Assembly (NCBI GenBank): GCA_021295815.1 | Contig: JAGWBQ010000008.1 | Span: 1 to 64,000 of the forward strand | Reading direction: 5' to 3' | Length of the DNA stretch: 64,000 nt | Source of the DNA: Gemmatimonadota bacterium | GTDB taxonomy: Bacteria > Gemmatimonadota > Gemmatimonadetes > Longimicrobiales > Gaopeijiaceae | Shown here: positions 35,093-44,624 of the stretch, one piece after another | How positions within the stretch are numbered: the first letter of the stretch is position 1 | How the letters are laid out: every line of letters begins with the position of its first letter | The notes under the pieces: model-generated | What the model saw: only the letters and a program-made list of their open reading frames with translations | Databases searched by the model: none | What the model was told of the DNA's origin: nothing | Made by a program: the position numbers and the translations under genes

Positions 35093-36622
35093 ATGGCGAC
35101 CTGGGTAGTGGCCACAAGCCTGATCGTGATCTACCTGCTGGTGACGCTGGGCTTGGCCGTGGTGGCGAACCGTCGCCTCACCGTCGACATGGAGGACTTC
35201 CTCCTCTGCGGCAGAAAGACGGGCTTCATCGTCCTCTACCTTACGGTGTGCGCCACATTTCACTCGGCCTTCGCCTTCCTGGGCTCGGGCGGATTCTTCT
35301 ACACCCACGGCGTCGGCTTCTGGGCGGCGGGCGCGTGGACGGTCCTCGTCGGCGCCTGCACCTACGTGATCGGGACGCGCATCTGGGCTCTGGGCAAGAC
35401 CTTCGGCTACATAACGCCGGCGGACATGCTGGCCGACTTCTATCAGTCGGAGAGCGTGCGGATCGTGGTGGCGCTGGTCTCGGTGCTATTCACCATCCTC
35501 TACATCCAGGTCCAGGCGGTGGCTCTGGGCTACATCGTCGAGGTCGCCACCGACGGGAATGTGAGCCGCAGGGTCGGGATCCTGGTCATGCTCACCGTAG
35601 CGGCAATTCACCTGATGATCGGAGGGCTGCGCGCCGTCTACTGGACCGACGTCTTCCAGGGCATCTGGATGTACGTGGCGATCTGGGTGGGCGCTCTCGT
35701 GCTCTCCTTCGAGCTCTTCGGGGGTCCGCTCGAACTCTGGCGCCAGGTCGCGGCCTCACGCCCGGACATGCTCTCGCTGCCGGGTCCGCAAGGTTTTTTC
35801 ACCCCGGGGATGTGGGTCGGGATGGTGATCACGCTCTCGTTCGGGATCATCCTCCAGCCCCACATGATGATCCGCTACTACACCGCCGTCGACGGTAAGA
35901 CCCTGAAGCTGTTGGGAGCGACCACGCCCATCTACCTGATGACCCTTTTCATTCCCGCGGCTTTGGTGGGGATGGGGGGCGCGGTGGCGATGCCCGGTAT
36001 CGAGAATCCGGATCGAATCTTCCCCCAGCTCCTCTTCGCGCATGCCCCGGCGTGGCTGACCGGCCTCATCCTGGCGGGCGCGGCGGCGGCGGCGATGTCC
36101 ACGCTCGACTCGATCCTGCACGCCAACATGACCGTCCTCACACGCGACGTCTACCAGCGCTACCTCGGCAAGGAGAAGAGCCAGAGCCACTACGTGCTCG
36201 TGGGGCGCATGATCGTGGTGCTGCTGCTGGTGGTGGGCTACTTGATTTCCGTCCAGGAAGAAAATGATCTCCTGGTCGCCATAGTTTCGCTTTCCGGCGC
36301 CGGGGCGCTCCAGTTCCTTCCGGCCGTGATCGGCGTGTGCTTTCCGGGCGGCCGCTCGCTCAGCCGTGCCGGGGTCGTGGCGGGCATCCTCGCCGGAGTC
36401 GCTACGCTCGTTCTGACTCTGGGAATTTCAGGTTCGTTCGGCGTCGAGCTCCCTTGGGGAACACACCCGCTCGGCGTTCACGGCGGAGTATGGGGCTTGG
36501 TCGCCAACTTCGCGGTCGCGATCCTGGTTTCCTCGCTGACCGAACCGCCTCCTGCGAAAACGGTCGCGCGGGTCCATGGAGCGGTCGAGGAGTTCGTCTA
36601 CGGAGAAAGGAAAACCGACTGA
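35093..36622 (+). CDS. Sodium:solute symporter (SSS/SLC5 family)
   Basis: A 509-aa inner-membrane transporter with about 13 helices and the LeuT-like SSS fold. It begins VVATSLIVIYLLVTLGLAVV and shows the family's MEDFLLCGRKTGF loop, GGLRAVYWTDVFQG, and AAAAAMSTLDSILHANMTVL, the helix-8 region that binds Na+. The substrate is not readable from sequence; neighbours suggest an organic acid, amino acid or small peptide. It is coupled to the DUF3311 gene. Confidence 0.88.
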   Translation: MATWVVATSLIVIYLLVTLGLAVVANRRLTVDMEDFLLCGRKTGFIVLYLTVCATFHSAFAFLGSGGFFYTHGVGFWAAGAWTVLVGACTYVIGTRIWALGKTFGYITPADMLADFYQSESVRIVVALVSVLFTILYIQVQAVALGYIVEVATDGNVSRRVGILVMLTVAAIHLMIGGLRAVYWTDVFQGIWMYVAIWVGALVLSFELFGGPLELWRQVAASRPDMLSLPGPQGFFTPGMWVGMVITLSFGIILQPHMMIRYYTAVDGKTLKLLGATTPIYLMTLFIPAALVGMGGAVAMPGIENPDRIFPQLLFAHAPAWLTGLILAGAAAAAMSTLDSILHANMTVLTRDVYQRYLGKEKSQSHYVLVGRMIVVLLLVVGYLISVQEENDLLVAIVSLSGAGALQFLPAVIGVCFPGGRSLSRAGVVAGILAGVATLVLTLGISGSFGVELPWGTHPLGVHGGVWGLVANFAVAILVSSLTEPPPAKTVARVHGAVEEFVYGERKTD

Positions 36623-36636
36623 TTCGGGAGAAGACC

Positions 36637-37539
36637 ATGAAGAGAGGATCAAGGAGATCGGTGATCGCGGGCGCTGTTCTGCTCGCGGCCGCGCTTGGGC
36701 CCGGCGCCGTCGCGGGCCAGGAAGGCGGCCCGCAGGTGGGCCCGGAGAGGGGAGCGCTGGTGATCGTGGGCGGAGCGATGCGGTCTCCCGAGATCTACCG
36801 GCGTTTCATCGAGCTTGCCGGAGGTCCCGACGCTCCGCTCGTGATGATTCCGACGGCGGGCGGTGGCGAGGAGTACGACGATTTCTACCAGGGGCTGAAC
36901 AGCTGGCGAGCCAACGGTGCGCACAACCTCACCGTCCTTCATACCAACGATCCGGCGGAGGCCGATACCGAGGAGTTCGTCCAGCCTCTCCTCGATGCCG
37001 CCGGCGTCTACTTCTTCGGGGGACGCCAATGGCGGTTGGTGGACGCCTACGGAGGAACACGAACCGAGCGCGAGATCAGGGCCGTGCTCGACCGGGGCGG
37101 CGTGATCGGAGGGTCTTCCGCAGGAGCGACCATCCAGGGCTCGTACCTGGTCCGGGGCGACACGCGCACCAACACCGTCATGATGGGCGACCACACCGAA
37201 GGCTTCGGGTACCTGAGAAACGTCGCCATCGACCAGCACGTCCTACGCCGCAACCGTCACTTCGACCTCATCGAGGTGATCGAGACCCACCCGCATCTGC
37301 TCGGCATCGGAGTCGACGAAAACACCGCTCTCGTGGTGCGGGGCGACGCCGCCGAAGTGATCGGCGAATCCTACGTTCTGGTCTACGACAATCGAACGAC
37401 CACGGGACCGTCCGGAGAATTCTATTTCCTCGCACCTGGCGACCGCTTCAACCTCGCCACCAGGGAGGCCACCCGTCCCGCGAGGACGGAACGTCCGCTC
37501 GACAACCTCAGCAGACGCCCGTGGGGCCGGTCCCGGTGA
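36637..37539 (+). CDS. Secreted cyanophycinase-family (S51) peptidase
   Basis: A 300-aa protein with signal peptide (VIAGAVLLAAALGPGAVAGQ). The S51 features are GALVIVGGAMRSPEIYRRF, IPTAGGGEEY, AGVYFFGGRQWRLV and nucleophile Ser161 in IGGSSAGATIQG; MGDHTEGFGYL and IDQHVLRRNRHFDLIEVI follow, as in cyanophycinases. Such enzymes release beta-Asp-Arg from cyanophycin or cleave related beta-aspartyl peptides. Export implies that an external polymer or peptide is the substrate. It lies 14 bp after one symporter and overlaps the accessory subunit of the next (GTGA). Confidence 0.88.
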   Translation: MKRGSRRSVIAGAVLLAAALGPGAVAGQEGGPQVGPERGALVIVGGAMRSPEIYRRFIELAGGPDAPLVMIPTAGGGEEYDDFYQGLNSWRANGAHNLTVLHTNDPAEADTEEFVQPLLDAAGVYFFGGRQWRLVDAYGGTRTEREIRAVLDRGGVIGGSSAGATIQGSYLVRGDTRTNTVMMGDHTEGFGYLRNVAIDQHVLRRNRHFDLIEVIETHPHLLGIGVDENTALVVRGDAAEVIGESYVLVYDNRTTTGPSGEFYFLAPGDRFNLATREATRPARTERPLDNLSRRPWGRSR

Positions 37540-37796
37540 GTTCCGGCTACTGGCGGAAGAACCTCCGCCTGCTCGGCGTCCTGCTCTCGATCTGGTTCGT
37601 CGTCTCGTTCGGGCTCGGCATCCTGCTCGCCGAACCTCTCAATGCGGTCCACCTTCCCGGAACCGGCTTCCCGTTGGGCTTCTGGTTCGCGCAGCAAGGA
37701 GCGATCTACGTCTTCGTCGTCATCATCTTCGTCTACGTGCGACTGATGAACCGGCTCGAGGCTTCGTCCGGGTCCGGGAACGGCTCGGGGGAATGA
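37536..37796 (+). CDS. DUF4212 symporter small subunit
   Basis: An 86-aa two-helix protein starting at GTG 37536, which overlaps the cyanophycinase stop. SGYWRKNLRLLGVLLSIWFV, GFWFAQQGAIYVFVVIIFVY and the following RLMNRL match DUF4212, the small partner of solute:sodium symporters. Its stop overlaps the ATG of that symporter (ATGA). Confidence 0.85.
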   Translation: MSSGYWRKNLRLLGVLLSIWFVVSFGLGILLAEPLNAVHLPGTGFPLGFWFAQQGAIYVFVVIIFVYVRLMNRLEASSGSGNGSGE

Positions 37797-39469
37797 ACGT
37801 CCAGGAGTGGACTCTGGCGCTGGTGATCGCCACGTTCGCGCTCTACGTGGGGATCGCGATCTGGTCGAGGGTCGCTTCAACAAAGGACTTCTACGTGGCC
37901 GGAACCGGCGTCTCGCCGCTGACGAACGGCATGGCCACCGCCGCCGACTGGATGAGCGCGGCTTCGTTCATCTCCATGGCGGGGCTCATCTCGTCCATGG
38001 GGTACGACGGCTCGGTGTATCTGATGGGGTGGACCGGCGGATACGTGCTCCTGGCCCTTCTGCTCGCGCCCTACCTGCGCAAGTTCGGCGCCTTCACGGT
38101 CCCGGACTTCGTCGGCGACCGCTACTATTCGCAGACGGCTCGGATAGTCGCCCTCGTCTGCGCCATCTTCGTCTCGTTCACCTACGTCGCAGGCCAGATG
38201 CGGGGCGTGGGCATAGTCTTTTCGCGCTTCCTCGAAGTGGAAGTGAACGTCGGGGTGTTGATCGGAATGGCCGTGGTCTTCTTCTACGCCGTGATGGGTG
38301 GTATGAAGGGGATAACCTACACGCAGGTCGCGCAGTACTGCGTCCTCATCTTCGCATACATGGTGCCGGCCATCTTCCTCTCACTGATGGTGACGGGAAA
38401 TCCGATCCCGCAATTGGGCTTCGGGGGAGAGTACGGCGACTCGGGCACGACCCTGCTCGAGCGCCTTAACGGACTGCACGAGGAGCTGGGCTTCGCGGAA
38501 TACACCTCCGGCACGAAATCCCTGCGCGACGTCTTCTTCATCACCGCCGCGCTCATGGCGGGGACGGCCGGGCTTCCCCACGTCATCATCCGCTTCTACA
38601 CGGTCTCCAAAGTGCGGCACGCGCGCAGCTCGGTCGGCTGGGCTCTTCTCTTCATCGCCCTGCTGTACACCACTGCTCCAGCGGTCGCGGTCTTCGCCCG
38701 CACCAATCTGATCGAGAGCGTCTCGGGGCGGCCATACGCCGAGGTTCCGGAGTGGTTCACCAACTGGGAAGCGACCGGCCTGCTCGAATTCGACGATCTC
38801 AACGGCGACGAGCTGATCCAGTTCACCGGACCCGACTCGGAGATCCCCAACGAGCTCACCGTGAACCCCGACATCATGGTGCTCGCGAATCCGGAGATCG
38901 CCGCCCTGCCCGACTGGGTGGTCGGACTAGTGGCCGCAGGGGGGCTGGCCGCAGCGCTCTCGACCGCCGCCGGACTCCTGCTCGTGGTCTCGTCCGCAGT
39001 GAGCCACGACCTGCTCAAACGCTCTCTGCACCCCAACATCAGCGAACGCGGAGAGCTGATCGCGGCGCGCGTCGCCGTGGGCGGCGCGGTCCTCGTCGCC
39101 GGCTACCTGGGAATCAACCCGCCGGGATTCGTGGGCGAGGTGGTCGCGTTCGCCTTCGGGCTCGCCGCGTCATCCTTCTTCCCCGCGCTCTTCCTAGGGA
39201 TATTCTGGAAGCGGGCGACTCGAGAAGGCGCGATCGCCGGGATGGTCTCGGGGATAACGCTGACCGCGGGCTACATCGCCTGGTTCACACTTCTCAGGCC
39301 GGAGCTCGACAGCGCCGAGCACTGGTTGCTGGGCATCAGCCCGGAAGGAATCGGCACCGTGGGTATGGCGATCAACTTCGCGGTAACGGTGATCGTGTCG
39401 CGCCTGACTCCGCCGCCGCCCGCCGAGGTGGAAGCGCTGGTCGACAGGGTCAGGGCGCCGGAGAGGTAG
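37793..39469 (+). CDS. Solute:sodium symporter, acetate-permease-like large subunit (VC_2705 type)
   Basis: A 558-aa SSS transporter with about 13 helices. DFYVAGTGVSPLTNGMATAA and ADWMSAASFISMAGLI are characteristic of the ActP/VC_2705 branch. GGMKGITYTQVAQYCVLIFA and AAALSTAAGLLLVVSSAVSH follow. Members of this branch work with a DUF4212 subunit, supplied by the overlapping upstream gene. Organic-acid or amino-acid uptake is likely. It ends the rightward SDR-symporter operon. Confidence 0.88.
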   Translation: MNVQEWTLALVIATFALYVGIAIWSRVASTKDFYVAGTGVSPLTNGMATAADWMSAASFISMAGLISSMGYDGSVYLMGWTGGYVLLALLLAPYLRKFGAFTVPDFVGDRYYSQTARIVALVCAIFVSFTYVAGQMRGVGIVFSRFLEVEVNVGVLIGMAVVFFYAVMGGMKGITYTQVAQYCVLIFAYMVPAIFLSLMVTGNPIPQLGFGGEYGDSGTTLLERLNGLHEELGFAEYTSGTKSLRDVFFITAALMAGTAGLPHVIIRFYTVSKVRHARSSVGWALLFIALLYTTAPAVAVFARTNLIESVSGRPYAEVPEWFTNWEATGLLEFDDLNGDELIQFTGPDSEIPNELTVNPDIMVLANPEIAALPDWVVGLVAAGGLAAALSTAAGLLLVVSSAVSHDLLKRSLHPNISERGELIAARVAVGGAVLVAGYLGINPPGFVGEVVAFAFGLAASSFFPALFLGIFWKRATREGAIAGMVSGITLTAGYIAWFTLLRPELDSAEHWLLGISPEGIGTVGMAINFAVTVIVSRLTPPPPAEVEALVDRVRAPER

Positions 39470-39662
39470 AGGGCCGCCGGCCTTCCGCAGGTGTGCGCCA
39501 CATGGTTTCCGACAGCGCCGCGCTCGAAGCGGCGAGGCCGTTGCGGTGAGGTAGCACGCCATGGTTCGTCGGAGTAGTTTGTGGTTGCCGGACCGTGCAA
39601 CCGCCCGATCAAGCGGCCGCGTCGAACGAATCGGATCCAACCCGCCCGCCGAGTTCGGTCAC

Positions 39663-39698
39663 ATGAAGCCACGAGACCCCATGAAGCCACGAGACCTG
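39663..39698 (+). repeat. 18-bp tandem duplication over the start codon
   Basis: ATGAAGCCACGAGACCCC is followed directly by ATGAAGCCACGAGACCTG (16 of 18 identical), so the N-terminus reads MKPRDPMKPRDL. A slip-strand duplication has doubled the start codon. Confidence 0.85.
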
Positions 39699-40925
39699 CC
39701 GATCCCACGACCCGAAAAGCGGGGCGACCTCCGGAAGTTCTCCGTACTCGCGACCGTCCTCGTTCTGGGCGCCTTCGCTTGCGGCGAGGACGAGGGTCCG
39801 GCCGGCGCATGGACTCCGGGCGGGGATCCGATTCCGCTGGGCGAACCGGAGGCCGTCTTCCCGGAGGATTTCGGTTTCTTCAGCAGCGTCCGGGAGCTGG
39901 CAGACGGAAGCGTCCTGCTCGCGGACCCGCTCGGAAGCGCTCTCTTCCGGGTGGACATGGAAGCCGGTGCGCGGGAGCGGATAGGGACGCGGGGAGAGGG
40001 ACCGGGAGAGTATCTCCAGCCGGACGCCACCTGGCCGCTTCCCGGCGATTCAACTCTTGTCGTCGATCTGGGCAACACCCGCATGGTACGGATCGGCCCG
40101 GACCTGGCCTTCGGCGAGACCCACTCCCTCATGCTCGGTACCGGAGGAGCCATGGTCATGGCCCTCCCGTCGGCCATTGACGGAACGGGACGGATCTACA
40201 CGGCGGGAATGTCGTTCGGCTTACCTGAGGAGGACTCCGCCGCCATCGTCCGCATCGACCTCACCGAGTCCACAGCCGATACCGCGGGTACCTACGTACC
40301 GGAGAAGTTCAACGTCACCCGGGAGGCCGTTCAAGGCGGCGAGAGCGTGAACGTCTCGCGAATTCCTTACGCACCTGCGGACGGCTGGGGCGTGGCGCCC
40401 GACGGCAGCCTGGTCATCGCGCGCTGGGCGGACTACGCGGTCGAATGGAGAAGCCCGACCGGAGAGACCGTGTTCGGCGAACCTGTACAGCACGCTCCCG
40501 TAGCGATCGGCGACGCGGAGAAGGAGGAATACTTCGAGGCCAATCGGCGCGGCGGCGGACTCCAGGTCGCCAGGACCGACAACAACGGCGTCGTGACGAC
40601 CACAATGCGTCGCGGCGGCTTCGTCAGCCGAGGTGGCGATAACGAACCGGACTACGGCCAGTACGAATGGCCGTCGCACAAGCCGCCGTTCTACCGGGGC
40701 ACGATTCCGGTGGACTCGCGAGACCGCGCCTGGGTCCGTCGTCACGTTTCTCCCGGTAAGGGGACGCGCTACGACGTCTTCGACCGGCAGGCCCGCCAAA
40801 TCGGCTCCTATTCCCTGGAGGGCGTCCGGGAGATCGTGGGCTTCGGTTCCGAGTCGGTGTACGTGGTGGCTTTCGACGAGTTCGATCTGGCGTATCTTGA
40901 GAAATACGCTCTGCCAGGGACCTAA
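39663..40925 (+). CDS. Exported six-bladed beta-propeller protein, probable lipoprotein
   Basis: A 420-aa protein. After a basic N-terminus it has a hydrophobic segment with a possible lipobox (VLATVLVLGAFACGEDEG). The rest is NHL/6-bladed-propeller-like, with TRGEGPGEYLQP, the hallmark of the Gemmatimonadota/Bacteroidota 6-bladed beta-propeller family. The start has two consecutive ATG copies (39663, 39681) created by an 18-bp tandem duplication; either could be used, and the second yields a shorter n-region. It is followed after 10 bp by the PD40-amidohydrolase, probably in one operon. Confidence 0.75.
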   Translation: MKPRDPMKPRDLPIPRPEKRGDLRKFSVLATVLVLGAFACGEDEGPAGAWTPGGDPIPLGEPEAVFPEDFGFFSSVRELADGSVLLADPLGSALFRVDMEAGARERIGTRGEGPGEYLQPDATWPLPGDSTLVVDLGNTRMVRIGPDLAFGETHSLMLGTGGAMVMALPSAIDGTGRIYTAGMSFGLPEEDSAAIVRIDLTESTADTAGTYVPEKFNVTREAVQGGESVNVSRIPYAPADGWGVAPDGSLVIARWADYAVEWRSPTGETVFGEPVQHAPVAIGDAEKEEYFEANRRGGGLQVARTDNNGVVTTTMRRGGFVSRGGDNEPDYGQYEWPSHKPPFYRGTIPVDSRDRAWVRRHVSPGKGTRYDVFDRQARQIGSYSLEGVREIVGFGSESVYVVAFDEFDLAYLEKYALPGT

Positions 40926-40935
40926 CAGCCCGTTC

Positions 40936-43900
40936 ATGATCCGTTTCGGCCTGCTCTTGCCGCTAGCGCTCGTCGCGGCTTCGTCTCCCGGTTCGCAGGT
41001 TCGGCAGGAGGTCACCGTGAACGAGGGCACCAACATGGCGGCGGCGCTCTCGCCCGACGGCTCCACCATCGCTCTCGATCTGCTGGGCCGGATATGGGTG
41101 GTGCCGGCCGAAGGCGGCGTCGCGGAGCCGCTGACCGACGAACTCGGCGATGCCCGGCAACCCTCCTGGTCGCCCGACGGCGAACGGATCGTTTTCCAGG
41201 CGTACTGGGCCGGAGACTACGACATCTGGACGGTGGGCGCCGACGGAAGCGGACTCAGTCAACTGACCGCAGGTCCCTTCGACGACCGCGAGCCGGCATG
41301 GCACCCTTCCGGCGACCGTGTGGCCTTTTCCTCCGATCGGGGCGGGAGCTACGACATCTGGGAGCTCGACCTGGCGAATGGAGGGCTCACTCGGATCACC
41401 GAGGGCGCGGACAACGAGTACGGACCGGCGTGGCGCCCGGAGTCCGGCGCCGACTCCCTCTCCGGCGCCCTGGTCTACTCGACGGATGGGGAGACGGCCG
41501 GGATCTGGATGTTCGGAGACGGAGCTTCCGTAAGGCTCGCCCACGATCCCGAAGGGGCGGACCGCGGCTTCTTCGCCCCAGCCTGGATTCCGGGTCCGAC
41601 GGGTTACGACGTCGCCTACACGCTCCAAACCCACGGATCCAGCGAGCTCTATCTGGCAGAGGTTGGCGGGTCGGGCGGGTCGGACGGCCGAGGCCGCCTG
41701 TTGAGCGACGAAGACGAGGATGTGTTTCCGTTCCGCGCCTCTTGGTGGGGCGGTTCGTTCGTCTACACGGCGGATGGGCGGCTGCGCTCGCGCGAGGTGG
41801 GAGGTGGACCGACGGCCGACATCCCGTTCACCGCCACGGTCACTTTGGAACGTGCTCCCTACCGCAGGGCCCGACGCGACTTCGACGACACCGATCCCAG
41901 ATCGGTCAAGGGTATCGTCTCGCCGTCTCTCTCGCCCGATGGCGAACGGGTGGCCTTTTCCGCGCTCGGCGATCTCTGGGTCATGCCTGTCGGCGGGACG
42001 CCCGAGAGGCTGACCGACGACCACTGGATCGAGGCCGATCCCTCCTGGTCGCCCGACGGCCGAAGCCTCGCCTTCGGCTCCGACCGGTCCGGTCAGCTCC
42101 AGGTCTGGGTGCGCGATCTCGTGACCGGCACCGATCGACAAGTCACGAGCCAGGGCGGCTCTCTCCCGGTCTGGTCGCCCGACGGAGAACGACTGGCCTT
42201 CAAGCTGCCGGGACGGGGGCTCCAAGGCGGTATCGGCGTGATCGAGCTGTCCGGCGACCGGGCCGGCGAGGTGCGAACCCTCCGGCAAGGGCTGAATTCA
42301 CCGGGTCGGGTTACCTGGAGTCCGGACGGCGCCTCGGTCGCCGTTTCCGCTCACAGGCCCTACTCGACACGCTTCCGCGAGGGAGTGAACGGCATCATGG
42401 TCGTACCGGTCGGTCCGGGGCCGGCGGCCGAAGAGCCGATGTGTCTCGTACCCGCCGCCTCGGCGGCTCAGGAGCCGACGGACCGCTGGCTCGACATGCC
42501 TCCCCACCACTCGGCAGGGACGCGGGCGACCGACGGCCCGGTGTGGTCGCCGGACGGTCGGCGCATGGTCTACGTCGCCGAAGGCGTGCTCTGGAGCTTG
42601 CCGATCTCCAGCGGAGAGGTGGCCGGACCTCCGGTGCGCCTCACCAACGAGATCAGCGACGATCCCACTTGGAGCGGGGATTCGAGGTCTATCCTCTTCC
42701 TCGGGTCCGGCGGGCTGCGCCTGTTGGACGTGGATGACGGCGGCGTGACTTCCTTACCCGTTCCGTTGGAGTGGCGGCGGTCCCTTCCGACAGGCCGCAC
42801 CGTGGTCTACGCCGGCACCCTTTTCGACGGCGTCGACCCTGCGCCTCGAGGCGACATGGAGATCGTGATCAGGAGCAACCGCATCGAGGCGGTCGCACCC
42901 CGCGGCACGACCACCCCCGAACCCTCGGACCGGATAGTTGACGCCTCCGACGCCTTCGTCGGCCCCGGGCTCATCGAGATGCACACGCACGGCGGTCTCG
43001 CTGGCGGCGAGTGGCTGGGACGAGCCTGGCTCTCATATGGGATCACCAGCGTGCGCATACCTGCCGGCGACGGCTACGACCTTGCGGAGGCCAGGGAGTC
43101 CGTGGCGTCGAGTCGCCGGCCCGGACCTCGTACCTTCGGCACCGGTGGCACCGTCGACGGCTCCCGCGTATACTATTCGGGTGCACCGGCGCTCTCGTCC
43201 AGATCACAGATCGCTCTCGAACTGACGCGAGCTCGGGCCCTCCCGTACGATCTCGTGAAGACATACGTCAGACTTCCCGACGTAGTCCAGCGGCGCGTGA
43301 TCCATGAAGCTCACGCCATAGGTCTTCCCGTAACCTCGCACGAACTCTACCCGGCGGTCGCCTTCGGAGCCGACGGGGTGGAACACGTTCGGGGCACCTC
43401 GCGCCGCGGCTATTCGACCAAGGTGACCGAGCTCAACCGGAGCTACGGCGACGTGGTCTCGCTGCTCACCGCCTCGGGGATGGCGTTGACCCCCACAGTA
43501 GGCATCTACGGCGCATACGGTCTGCTCGCTCGCGACGACCCCGCGTTGCTGGACGACCCCAGGGTGCGGACTTTCTTTCCGTGGGCGCCGCTCGCCGTTC
43601 CGCAGCCCGGCGATCCCGCGACCGGCATGAATGCCGCGGACGAGGCCGCGTCTCGGCGACTCGTGAGCGACATGAGCTCGCTCGCACGTCGGGTGGCGGA
43701 AGGCGGCGGCGTTGTGGTGATGGGCACCGACTCGCCCATAATCCCGCAAGGACTCTCCTACGTCGCGGAGATGGAAGCGCTGGTTCGCTACGGCGGTCTC
43801 GCCCCGGTCGACGCCCTGCGGGCCTCGACCTCGACCGCCGCCGCCGTTCTCGGCTACGAGGGCGAGCTGGGCGTCATCGCGCCGGGAGCCCTCGCCGACC

Positions 43901-44022
43901 TGGCGATCTTCGAGGCCAGCCCCCTCGACGAGATCTCGAACGTCAGGCAGCTCCGCATCACGATAGCCGATGGTCGGGTCTATTCGGTGAACGAGCTTCT
44001 GGAGCCGCCGCCGGAAGGTTAG
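40936..44022 (+). CDS. Exported PD40-propeller amidohydrolase
   Basis: A 1028-aa protein with a signal peptide (GLLLPLALVAASSPGSQ). Residues about 35-620 carry TolB/PD40 repeats (ARQPSWSPDGERIVF, REPAWHPSGDRVAFSSDRGG, ADPSWSPDGRSLAFGSDR). From about 628 (VVYAGTLFDGVD) an amidohydrolase barrel has a complete metal set: HTH near 683 (EMHTHGG), Lys near 774 (DLVKTYV), His near 801 (TSHELY), His near 816 (VEHVRG) and Asp near 931 (MGTDSPI). This known architecture is thought to hydrolyse small amides or dipeptides outside the cytoplasm. It is probably co-transcribed with the upstream propeller lipoprotein. Confidence 0.88.
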   Translation: MIRFGLLLPLALVAASSPGSQVRQEVTVNEGTNMAAALSPDGSTIALDLLGRIWVVPAEGGVAEPLTDELGDARQPSWSPDGERIVFQAYWAGDYDIWTVGADGSGLSQLTAGPFDDREPAWHPSGDRVAFSSDRGGSYDIWELDLANGGLTRITEGADNEYGPAWRPESGADSLSGALVYSTDGETAGIWMFGDGASVRLAHDPEGADRGFFAPAWIPGPTGYDVAYTLQTHGSSELYLAEVGGSGGSDGRGRLLSDEDEDVFPFRASWWGGSFVYTADGRLRSREVGGGPTADIPFTATVTLERAPYRRARRDFDDTDPRSVKGIVSPSLSPDGERVAFSALGDLWVMPVGGTPERLTDDHWIEADPSWSPDGRSLAFGSDRSGQLQVWVRDLVTGTDRQVTSQGGSLPVWSPDGERLAFKLPGRGLQGGIGVIELSGDRAGEVRTLRQGLNSPGRVTWSPDGASVAVSAHRPYSTRFREGVNGIMVVPVGPGPAAEEPMCLVPAASAAQEPTDRWLDMPPHHSAGTRATDGPVWSPDGRRMVYVAEGVLWSLPISSGEVAGPPVRLTNEISDDPTWSGDSRSILFLGSGGLRLLDVDDGGVTSLPVPLEWRRSLPTGRTVVYAGTLFDGVDPAPRGDMEIVIRSNRIEAVAPRGTTTPEPSDRIVDASDAFVGPGLIEMHTHGGLAGGEWLGRAWLSYGITSVRIPAGDGYDLAEARESVASSRRPGPRTFGTGGTVDGSRVYYSGAPALSSRSQIALELTRARALPYDLVKTYVRLPDVVQRRVIHEAHAIGLPVTSHELYPAVAFGADGVEHVRGTSRRGYSTKVTELNRSYGDVVSLLTASGMALTPTVGIYGAYGLLARDDPALLDDPRVRTFFPWAPLAVPQPGDPATGMNAADEAASRRLVSDMSSLARRVAEGGGVVVMGTDSPIIPQGLSYVAEMEALVRYGGLAPVDALRASTSTAAAVLGYEGELGVIAPGALADLAIFEASPLDEISNVRQLRITIADGRVYSVNELLEPPPEG

Positions 44023-44235
44023 GTGCAGCTTGTTCAGCATGTCGACGACCCTTTGGCTGAACGCTTCAGACAGCTAGGTGCGCTCGGTCATCCGGGCCGC
44101 TTGGATCGCAGGATCGATCGATCAGGTGGACTAAGAGCGGGCCTGCGCCGCCCTCCCCGCCGTCGAGGGTTCCACGGTAGGGGCCGAAGAGCTCACGATC
44201 ACCAGACAAGCAAGCTGTTCGGCGTCGCGGGGCTT

Positions 44236-44277
44236 ACGGCCCTCACGTTACGGCCCTCACGTTACGGCCCTCACGTG
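44236..44277 (+). repeat. Three tandem copies of a 14-bp unit
   Basis: ACGGCCCTCACGTT occurs three times head to tail, the third ending in G. It lies in a 276-bp stretch (44023-44298) where I see no credible gene. Confidence 0.9.
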
Positions 44278-44298
44278 GGGCCTGCGGCTCGTCACGGG

Positions 44299-44547
44299 CT
44301 AGTCATAAACGAGCGATCCTCCACCTGGTAATTCGCAGGTAAGTGGACTAGCCAGTTCTCGCCTCAACCCTCCGGCGCTGCCTACTACCTCGGTCGCCAG
44401 CGTCCCGCTCAAAGACTCGCAGTAGGCAATAAACTTTTGATAGTCATTCCAGAATCCCAAGCAGTGCTCGTCGTCGAAAAGGCAGCCCACAACGATACCG
44501 GTGACAAACCCGACCAACCAACGACCGGCCTGCGCCGTAGCAGTCAC
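44299..44547 (-). CDS. Small hypothetical protein, weak
   Basis: A possible 82-aa protein from GTG 44547. It has one hydrophobic segment (RWLVGFVTGIVVGCLF) followed by DDEHCLGFWNDYQKFIAYCE, containing three cysteines with the one in the segment. There is no strong ribosome-binding site, and the frame is closed by a stop 39 bp upstream. Composition is lower GC, like the gene at 44625. The sequence could be a real orphan or chance. Confidence 0.3.
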   Translation of the reverse strand: MTATAQAGRWLVGFVTGIVVGCLFDDEHCLGFWNDYQKFIAYCESLSGTLATEVVGSAGGLRRELASPLTCELPGGGSLVYD

Positions 44548-44624
44548 GGTATCCGGGGGAGCAACGGTTTGGGCTTGGAGCTCCTGCTAGTCCGAAGAAT
44601 GGGAGGGGGGGGCAGAAAACGGGA

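Noticed and set aside
44236-44277. CRISPR array
   Set aside because: Repeats are adjacent without spacers and only 14 bp; no cas genes are in the window.
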